NCBI RefSeq assembly: GCF_017357425.1 | Contig: NZ_CP014571.1 | Span: 3,658,001-3,722,000, forward strand | Source of the DNA: Arthrobacter sp. D5-1 | Lineage (GTDB): Bacteria > Actinomycetota > Actinomycetes > Actinomycetales > Micrococcaceae | DNA length: 64,000 nt | Direction of reading: 5' to 3' | Shown: one piece after another, positions 58,475 through 64,000 of the stretch | How the letters are laid out: each line of letters starts with the position of its first letter | How positions within the stretch are numbered: position 1 is the first letter of the stretch | Made by a program: the position numbers and the translations under genes | Notes under the pieces: generated by a model | Databases searched by the model: none | What the model was told of the DNA's origin: nothing | What the model saw: the letters and a program-made list of their open reading frames with translations, nothing else

Positions 58475-59710
58475 ATGAAGTCAGCACAAAGGACACGCCG
58501 TCCACTAGCTCTCGCCGTAGTTGCCTTGATCGGTTTGCCCCTGGCTCTTTCAGCCTGCGGTAGCTCCACTGCAGCTTCATCAACAGAAGCCGTCACCGAA
58601 ATCTCCGTGATGGACTACTACAACAACGAGCCGGACAAGTCGTTCATTGGGGCCGCCCTGACCAAATGCGGCACCCAGTTGGGCGTGACCGTGAAGCGGG
58701 AAACCGTTCCGGGCAAGTCCCTCATTTCCAAGGTTCTCCAGCAGTCGTCTTCCAAGACGCTGCCCGATGTCCTCATGCTGGACAACCCAGACCTCCAACA
58801 GATCGCCGCCACAGGAGCACTGGCTCCCCTGGCCGACTTCAACGTCAGCACCGAGGACTTCGCGGAAGGCGTGCTGAGCGCAGGCACGTACAAGGACAAG
58901 GTCTACGGCCTGGCGCCCACTGTGAACACCATCGCTTTGTTCTACAACAAGGACATCCTGTCCAAGGCCGGCGTCACTCCGCCCACCACATGGGATGAGC
59001 TCAAGGATGCCTCCGCGAAGCTCACCGCGGGCGACCAGTATGGACTGGCTTTCAACGCAAACCCCACCTATGAGGGCACGTGGCAGTTCCTTCCCGTCAT
59101 GTGGTCCAACGGCGGCGATGAGAAGAAGATCGACACCAAGGAGACCGAGCAGGCCTTGCAACTGTGGACCGACCTTGTGAAGAGTGGCTCGGTTTCGTCT
59201 TCCGCGCTCAACTGGACCCAGGCTGATGTCAAAGACCAGTTCCTGGCAGGCAAAGCCGCCATGATGGTCAACGGGCCGTGGCAGATCCCGGCCTTGGATA
59301 AGGAGCCCTCGCTTCAATACGGCGTAGTGAAGATCCCTGTCCGAGAAGCCGGGCAGACATCAGTGGCCCCGCTCGGCGGCGAAGTCTGGACGGTTCCTCA
59401 GACCGGAAACAAAGCCCGGCAAGCCAAAGCCGCAGAGATGGTGGCCTGCCTCAACAGCGACGAAAACCAGCTGGCTATGGCGACGGCCCGCAACACCATC
59501 CCCTCCAAGACCACGCTCTCGGACAAGTTCGCCAGCGACAACCCCAAGCTCGCCACGTTCACCGAGCTGATCAAGACCGCCCGTGCTCGCACTGGACAAC
59601 TCGGAGAAGAATGGCCGGCGCAGGCTACCAAGATTTACACGGCCATCCAGACGTCGTTGACGGGCAATGCTTCACCGGCTGACGCCCTCAAGCAAGCCCA
59701 GGGTCAGTAG
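58475..59710 (+). CDS. Sugar ABC transporter substrate-binding lipoprotein
   Basis: A 411-residue family-1 binding protein anchored by Cys28 (lipobox LSAC after LALAVVALIGLPLA). Features of the fold are LPDVLMLDNPDLQQIAATGA, VYGLAPTVNTIALFYNKDIL, TWDELKDASAKLTAGDQYGL, FLAGKAAMMVNGPWQIPAL and LGGEVWTVPQTGNKARQAKA. It captures sugar outside the membrane for the two permeases downstream. Start at 58475 with AAAAGGAA; the long frame to 58268 crosses the operators. First gene of the transport operon, under LacI-type control. Confidence 0.92.
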   Translation: MKSAQRTRRPLALAVVALIGLPLALSACGSSTAASSTEAVTEISVMDYYNNEPDKSFIGAALTKCGTQLGVTVKRETVPGKSLISKVLQQSSSKTLPDVLMLDNPDLQQIAATGALAPLADFNVSTEDFAEGVLSAGTYKDKVYGLAPTVNTIALFYNKDILSKAGVTPPTTWDELKDASAKLTAGDQYGLAFNANPTYEGTWQFLPVMWSNGGDEKKIDTKETEQALQLWTDLVKSGSVSSSALNWTQADVKDQFLAGKAAMMVNGPWQIPALDKEPSLQYGVVKIPVREAGQTSVAPLGGEVWTVPQTGNKARQAKAAEMVACLNSDENQLAMATARNTIPSKTTLSDKFASDNPKLATFTELIKTARARTGQLGEEWPAQATKIYTAIQTSLTGNASPADALKQAQGQ

Positions 59711-59719
59711 GCAGCCTCC

Positions 59720-60709
59720 ATGTCTTTAGCAACTGATTTACCTCATTCAGGGGGGCAGGCTACCGGCGAGGCGGCGAAGGCTCACGGTACCGGCACCCAA
59801 AAGCCGGCACCCCGGCGTCGCACCCGCCAACGCCGCGAACGCATCTTCCAGTGGTTGTTCCTGGTTCCCGCAGTGGTCTATATGACGCTGTTCTTCGGTT
59901 ACCCGGTAGTCAAGAACGTCATTATGAGTTTTCAGGAGTACACCACCTCCACGTTCTTCACCGGAGAAGCCCCATGGGTAGGGTTCGCCAACTACGTAAC
60001 TGTGCTGTCGTCGTCGTTGTTTTCAACCTCGCTGCTGAATACCGCCTTGTTCACCATCGGCTCGATTCTGGGCCAGTTCGTGATCGGCCTGGCGCTGGCG
60101 ATCTTCTTCCAGCGCAAGTTCCCGCTCAACGGCATCCTGCGATCGCTGCTCCTGCTCCCGTGGCTCCTTCCCTTGATCGTGTCCAGTGCTGTGTGGCGCT
60201 GGATTTTGGATAAGGACAGCGGTGCGCTGAACCGGTTCCTGGGAGACCTCGGCATCATCGATACCGGCATACCGTGGCTCACCAGCACATCCCTGGCGCT
60301 GATTGCCGTGGTGGGCGTGAACATCTGGATCGGCATCCCGTTCAACCTGACCATTCTCTACGGCGGGCTGCAGGAAATCCCGGACGAGCTCTACGAAGCC
60401 GGCTCCTTGGACGGCGCCACCGGATGGAAGGCGTTCCGCCACATCACGTGGCCCATGCTGCGGCCTGTAGTCAGCGTGGTGCTGGTTCTTGGGGTCGTAT
60501 ATACCCTGAAAGTGCTGGACATCATCCTGGGCCTCACCAATGGCGGGCCGGCCAACTCCACCCAAACCATCGCGACGCAGTCCTACAACCTCTCCTTCCA
60601 CGAATTCAAATTCGGCGAAGGTGCGGCCCTGGGCAACGTGCTGGTGATCATCTCCCTGGTCTTCGCAGTCCTGTACCTGCGGGCCAGCCGACGCGCAGTG
60701 GACGAGTGA
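59720..60709 (+). CDS. Sugar ABC transporter permease (MalF-like)
   Basis: A 329-residue membrane protein with six helices. The EAA motif for ATPase docking is ELYEAGSLDGATGWKAFRHI in the fourth cytoplasmic loop. Helices include WLFLVPAVVYMTLFFGYPVV and LLLPWLLPLIVSSAVWRWIL. The N-terminal tail (about 40 residues) is Lys/Arg-rich (RRRTRQRRERIFQWLF). It follows the binding protein by 9 bases and precedes the second permease by 7. Forms a heterodimer with the MalG-like partner. Confidence 0.93.
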   Translation: MSLATDLPHSGGQATGEAAKAHGTGTQKPAPRRRTRQRRERIFQWLFLVPAVVYMTLFFGYPVVKNVIMSFQEYTTSTFFTGEAPWVGFANYVTVLSSSLFSTSLLNTALFTIGSILGQFVIGLALAIFFQRKFPLNGILRSLLLLPWLLPLIVSSAVWRWILDKDSGALNRFLGDLGIIDTGIPWLTSTSLALIAVVGVNIWIGIPFNLTILYGGLQEIPDELYEAGSLDGATGWKAFRHITWPMLRPVVSVVLVLGVVYTLKVLDIILGLTNGGPANSTQTIATQSYNLSFHEFKFGEGAALGNVLVIISLVFAVLYLRASRRAVDE

Positions 60710-60716
60710 GGACAAC

Positions 60717-61589
60717 ATGACAACGGCACTGAAAGCACCCACGCTCCGGCGCGCCGGTGGAAAGGCCATGGGCCCGAAACCAACGGGCCGCAAAAACTGG
60801 GGCTACACAGCATTGGCCATCTTCTTCCTGGCCGTCATGCTCTTCCCCGTCTACTGGATGATCAACGCCTCCCTGCAACCAAACGGCACCACCCTGGAAA
60901 CCTCGTGGTTCCCTGTGAAGCCCGACTTCACCGGCTACTCCACCGCCATCAATGAGCAAGCAGGCAATCTAGGAACCAGCCTCATCATCTCACTGGGCAG
61001 CGTGGCACTGAGCCTTGCCATCGCAGCGCCGGCCGCGTACGCGCTGGCCTACTTCAAGGTCCGAGGCGCTGGTGTGGTCCTGTTCGCCATCCTCATCAGC
61101 CAGATGATCCCGGGGATCGTGGTGGCCAACGCCCTCTACACCGCGTACAACGACCTCGGCCTGCTGAACTCCATCCCAGGCTTGATCCTGGCTGACTCAG
61201 CCCACGGGATCCCGTTCGCCATCCTCATCATCCGGGCCTTCATGAACGGCATGCCCGCATCAGTGATCGAAGCGGCCCGGGTGGATGGGGCAGGCCACCT
61301 GCGGGCGTTCTGGTCGATCGTCCTTCCACTCAGCCGGAACTCCCTGATCACCGCGGGTCTCTTCACCTTCCTGTTCGCCTGGAGCGACTTCCTTTTCGCA
61401 CTGACCCTCACCACCACCGAAGCCGTCCGGCCCGTCACCTTGGGCATCTTCCAGTACATCGGTGCCTACGTGAATGACTGGAGTTCGGTCATGGCGACGG
61501 CGGTACTCGCCTCCGTCCCGGCCATCGTCCTGCTGGTCGCGGCCCAAAAATACATCGCCGCCGGCACCACCGGCGGTGCGGTCAAGTAG
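60717..61589 (+). CDS. Sugar ABC transporter permease (MalG-like)
   Basis: A 290-residue partner permease. The EAA loop is [20 protein letters not shown], and helices such as [20 protein letters not shown] and [20 protein letters not shown] fit the MalG family. Operon order binding protein-permease-permease is standard. No ATPase gene lies in the cluster, so the importer must use a shared ATPase (MsiK-type) encoded elsewhere, as is common in actinobacteria. Confidence 0.93.
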   Translation: MTTALKAPTLRRAGGKAMGPKPTGRKNWGYTALAIFFLAVMLFPVYWMINASLQPNGTTLETSWFPVKPDFTGYSTAINEQAGNLGTSLIISLGSVALSLAIAAPAAYALAYFKVRGAGVVLFAILISQMIPGIVVANALYTAYNDLGLLNSIPGLILADSAHGIPFAILIIRAFMNGMPASVIEAARVDGAGHLRAFWSIVLPLSRNSLITAGLFTFLFAWSDFLFALTLTTTEAVRPVTLGIFQYIGAYVNDWSSVMATAVLASVPAIVLLVAAQKYIAAGTTGGAVK

Positions 61590-61618
61590 ACCGCACACAC
61601 ACTTACAAAGGAGAAATC

Positions 61619-62392
61619 ATGACTGACAGCAATCCCATCCGTGTCACCGTGTGGTCCGAGAACCGCCACGAGAAGCGCGACGAACTGGTGGCCCGCCTCT
61701 ACCCGGACGGCATGCACGGCGCCGTCAAGGCGGGCATCGAAGAGAACCTGGGTGCCGCCGTCGAGGTCCGGACCGCAACCCTGGACGAACCCGACCACGG
61801 CCTCACCGAGGAAGTCCTCGCGAACACCGACGTCCTGACCTGGTGGGGGCACATGTCCCACGGCGATGTAGAGGACGAGATCGTGGAGCGCGTCCACCGT
61901 CACGTCCTGGCCGGAATGGGGCTGATCGTGCTGCACTCCGGTCACTGGTCCAAGATCTTCACCAAGCTCATGGGAACCTCCTGCACCCTGCGTTGGCGCT
62001 CCGAGCAAGACCGCGAACTCGTATGGACGGTAGACCCCACCCACCCCATCGCCAAGGGCATCCCGCACCCGATCGAGATCCCGCAGCAGGAAATGTACGG
62101 CGAGTTTTTCGACATCCCCACCCCTGAAGAACTCGTGTTCATCAGCTCGTTCAGTGGCGGCGAAGTGTTTCGCTCCGGCTGCACCTTCCGCCGCGGCCAC
62201 GGCAAAATCTTCTTCTTCAGCCCCGGCGACCAGGACTACCCCGTCTACCACCACAAGGACGTCCGGCGCGTGATCGCCAACGCCGTGGAATGGGCCGTCA
62301 CCGACCGCCCGGAACGCGCTGTTCCGGAGCTGCTCCGCTACGAAACCAACGACTTCTTCAACGGCAAGAGCTACCAGGGGGCCAACGCGTGA
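61619..62392 (+). CDS. ThuA-like trehalose-utilisation domain protein
   Basis: A 257-residue ThuA-type glutamine-amidotransferase-fold protein. Motifs are [80 protein letters not shown] and [20 protein letters not shown]. ThuA proteins act in 3-keto-sugar and trehalose-type catabolism, usually with Gfo/Idh oxidoreductases such as the next gene, which it overlaps by 4 bases. Metal-binding residues cannot be assigned with certainty. Cytoplasmic. Confidence 0.88.
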   Translation: MTDSNPIRVTVWSENRHEKRDELVARLYPDGMHGAVKAGIEENLGAAVEVRTATLDEPDHGLTEEVLANTDVLTWWGHMSHGDVEDEIVERVHRHVLAGMGLIVLHSGHWSKIFTKLMGTSCTLRWRSEQDRELVWTVDPTHPIAKGIPHPIEIPQQEMYGEFFDIPTPEELVFISSFSGGEVFRSGCTFRRGHGKIFFFSPGDQDYPVYHHKDVRRVIANAVEWAVTDRPERAVPELLRYETNDFFNGKSYQGANA

Positions 62393-63522
62393 ACCCGCCT
62401 TTCGCCACGAATCCCGACGACGGTACTCCCCTTCGCGTCATCGTTGTAGGCGCCGGGGGCATGGGCCGCGCGTGGCTTCGAACTGTTGAATCGTCGCCGC
62501 TGGTTGAGCTGGTGGGCATCGTTGACCTGGACCTTGCGGCTGCCGCTGAGGCGGCGGCATCCGTGGGCCGCCCCGACCTCCCCCTTGGTACCGGGACCGC
62601 CCGGTTGGCGTCCGACGTCGGAGCCCAGGCAGTCATCAACGTCACCACCCCGGCCGCGCACCATCCGGTCACCGCCGAAGCCTTGGCCGCAGGCTTGCCG
62701 GTCCTCGGTGAAAAACCGGTAGCTTCGACTGTGGCGCAAGGACTGTCCTTGGCCGCCGCCGCCGAACTCCACGGCCAGCTGTTCATGGTCAGCCAATCCC
62801 GGCGGTACAACAAGCACTTGTTCGCGGCAAAACGATTGTCGTCGACCCTGGGTTCAGTGGGCATCGTCTCGGCCGAGTTCTTCAAAGCCCCGCACTTCGG
62901 CGGATTCCGCGACGCCATGGATCACCCGCTCCTGCTGGATATGGCCATCCACCAGTTCGACATGGCCCGGTTCCTTCTCGACGCCGACCCCGTGTCCGTC
63001 TTCTGCGAGGAGTACAACCCCTCTTGGAGCTGGTACAGCGGTGATGCGGGATCCACGGCCATTTTCGAGATGACCGGCGGCGGGCGGTTTGTTTTCACGG
63101 GCAGTTGGTGCAGCCCGGGCCAGGAAACCTCATGGAATGCTTCGTGGCGTATCAGCGGTGAGCACGGAACTATTCTCTGGGACGGCGACAACGAGCCGGT
63201 GTCCTCTGTCCCTGCTTCCGGCGATGCCGCAGAGTCAGAGGATCCTGGCCAGGAAATCGCCGGGTCCTTGCGGGACTTTGTGGCCGCTGTGCGCACCGGA
63301 AGCACGCCTATGGGACGGGTTCATCAGAACATCATGAGCCTGGCCATGGTGGAGTCCGCGATTCTCAGCGCTTCCAAGGGCGTCCGGATTTCCGTGGATT
63401 CGCTGCTGGAGGACTCCTACCAGCAAGCGATCCTGGCAGAACGAGACCCCGCGGTGCTGGAGGTGCTCAAATCGTGGACGTCGGTTCGGAGTGCGTTGGC
63501 CGGGGAGCACCTGCCGTCGTGA
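62389..63522 (+). CDS. Gfo/Idh/MocA-family oxidoreductase
   Basis: A 377-residue NAD(P)-dependent sugar dehydrogenase. The N-terminal Rossmann motif is [20 protein letters not shown] (GAGGMG at about 21-26), and the catalytic lysine lies in [11 protein letters not shown]. The C-terminal alpha/beta domain follows with [14 protein letters not shown]. Start is GTG at 62389, overlapping the ThuA stop (GTGA), with AGGGGG upstream. Together with ThuA it would oxidise or isomerise the imported sugar. Substrate (trehalose-like, inositol-like or other) is not settled by sequence. Confidence 0.92.
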   Translation: MNPPFATNPDDGTPLRVIVVGAGGMGRAWLRTVESSPLVELVGIVDLDLAAAAEAAASVGRPDLPLGTGTARLASDVGAQAVINVTTPAAHHPVTAEALAAGLPVLGEKPVASTVAQGLSLAAAAELHGQLFMVSQSRRYNKHLFAAKRLSSTLGSVGIVSAEFFKAPHFGGFRDAMDHPLLLDMAIHQFDMARFLLDADPVSVFCEEYNPSWSWYSGDAGSTAIFEMTGGGRFVFTGSWCSPGQETSWNASWRISGEHGTILWDGDNEPVSSVPASGDAAESEDPGQEIAGSLRDFVAAVRTGSTPMGRVHQNIMSLAMVESAILSASKGVRISVDSLLEDSYQQAILAERDPAVLEVLKSWTSVRSALAGEHLPS

Positions 63523-63546
63523 GCAACACGCACACCTGCGAGCCGT

Positions 63547-63603
63547 CGAGGGGTTAGCTCTCGGGAGTAACGAGAACACTTACAGGCGAGAGCTCACCCC
63601 TCG
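63547..63603. repeat. 57-bp palindromic intergenic element, copy 3
   Basis: The best-preserved copy: CGAGGGGTTAGCTCTCG at the left and CGAGAGCTCACCCCTCG at the right match as inverted repeats at 16 of 17 positions. The inner part also has GTAA...TTAC. It lies right after the oxidoreductase stop. Confidence 0.8.
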
Positions 63604-63629
63604 CCGCACACACACCCCACTCTTCGTGG

Positions 63630-64000
63630 CTACGCGCCGTACTTTGACAACCGGAACTCCAGTCCGTTGCGCACGGCGGGCCATTCGTGCTCGAGGATGG
63701 AAAAGACCACGGTGTCGCGCAGCGCTCCGTCGGTGCTGCGCGAGTGGTTCCGGAGGACGCCGTCCTGCTTGGCGCCGAGCCGGGCAATGGCATCACGGGA
63801 CTGGTGGTTCAGCCAATGCGTGCGGAACTCCACGGCCGGGCAGCCCAGTGTCTCGAAGGCGTGCCGCAGGAGCAGCAGCTTGGAATCCGGGTTGGTTCCC
63901 GTGCCGTGTGCAGACGCAGCGTTCCACGTCGAACCGATCTCCACGCGAGGGGTCGCGGCGTCGATGTTCATGTACGTCGTCATGCCGATGAGCTTGCCGG
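63630..64000 (-). CDS. GNAT-family N-acetyltransferase, 5' part missing (runs off right edge)
   Basis: The window holds the C-terminal ~123 residues of a RimJ/RimL-like acetyltransferase. Visible are GKLIGMTTYMNID, VEIGSTWNAASAHGTGTNPD, KLLLLRHAFETLGCPAVEFR, THWLNHQSRDAIARLGAKQD and GVLRNHSRSTDGALRDTVVF, which are the C-terminal half of the fold with the acetyl-CoA and dimer helices. The start lies beyond the right edge; an ATG at 63983 is internal. Substrate unknown. Confidence 0.85.
   Translation of the reverse strand, partial: GKLIGMTTYMNIDAATPRVEIGSTWNAASAHGTGTNPDSKLLLLRHAFETLGCPAVEFRTHWLNHQSRDAIARLGAKQDGVLRNHSRSTDGALRDTVVFSILEHEWPAVRNGLEFRLSKYGA

Overview
The window looks like chromosomal DNA from a high-GC Gram-positive actinobacterium of the Micrococcaceae, most likely Arthrobacter or Paenarthrobacter. 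This is an inference from codon use, LytR-CpsA-Psr (LCP) proteins, a split actinobacterial phenylacetate (paa) regulon and many GTG starts. No rRNA, tRNA, CRISPR array or replication origin was seen. A glycosyltransferase gene runs off the left edge and an acetyltransferase gene runs off the right edge.

Layout. 1-6.0 kb: envelope glycan genes (two GT4 glycosyltransferases, a proline-rich surface protein, a secreted TIM-barrel-like protein, an LCP ligase). 6.1-17.1 kb: secreted proteins (two tandem YVTN/FG-GAP paralogues, a choice-of-anchor P-type protein, a ChW-repeat protein) mixed with housekeeping genes (alpha/beta hydrolase, TPR protein, MarR, SelO). 17.3-23.3 kb: lipid kinase, then paaG and the paaABCDE epoxidase operon on the minus strand. 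23.3-27.3 kb: PhoD phosphatase, a second LCP gene very like the first, VanZ. 27.4-29.0 kb: a decayed membrane sensor plus response regulator/GGDEF pair. 29.0-39.2 kb: a secreted beta-helix protein and a tightly overlapping surface-polysaccharide operon of seven genes. 39.3-48.3 kb: oligopeptidase B, methyltransferase, STAS-like protein, histidine kinase, a very small secreted peptide gene, a TPR protein, a GGDEF-EAL protein and an acetyltransferase. 48.3-54.1 kb: paaI-paaK-paaR, converging on paaZ across a 32-bp-period repeat region that holds an IS21 remnant. 54.1-56.9 kb: GT2, tyrosine phosphatase, SGNH hydrolase. 57.3-63.5 kb: a LacI-controlled sugar ABC transporter with ThuA and Gfo/Idh genes.

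How genes work together. The three paa transcription units (paaABCDE-G, paaI-K-R, paaZ) share a 22-bp near-palindrome overlapping each promoter, as expected for repression by the TetR-family PaaR encoded here. The LacI gene and the downstream binding-protein gene carry the same pair of 12-bp palindromes, which indicates one autoregulated sugar regulon.

Most striking observations. (1) A 56-residue secreted peptide precursor at 44805-44975 (minus) has two copies of an IGWWPN motif, the second at its exact C-terminus. It is divergent from a TPR protein gene that overlaps a GGDEF-EAL gene, which suggests a peptide-TPR-cyclic-di-GMP module. (2) At least six secreted-protein genes have a short hairpin, usually with a 4-base loop, at the predicted 5' end of their mRNA. 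Structure and position are kept while sequence differs. (3) 16-bp-core/16-bp-spacer arrays start exactly at the stop codons of convergent paaR and paaZ. (4) A 57-bp palindromic intergenic element occurs three times near the sugar operon.
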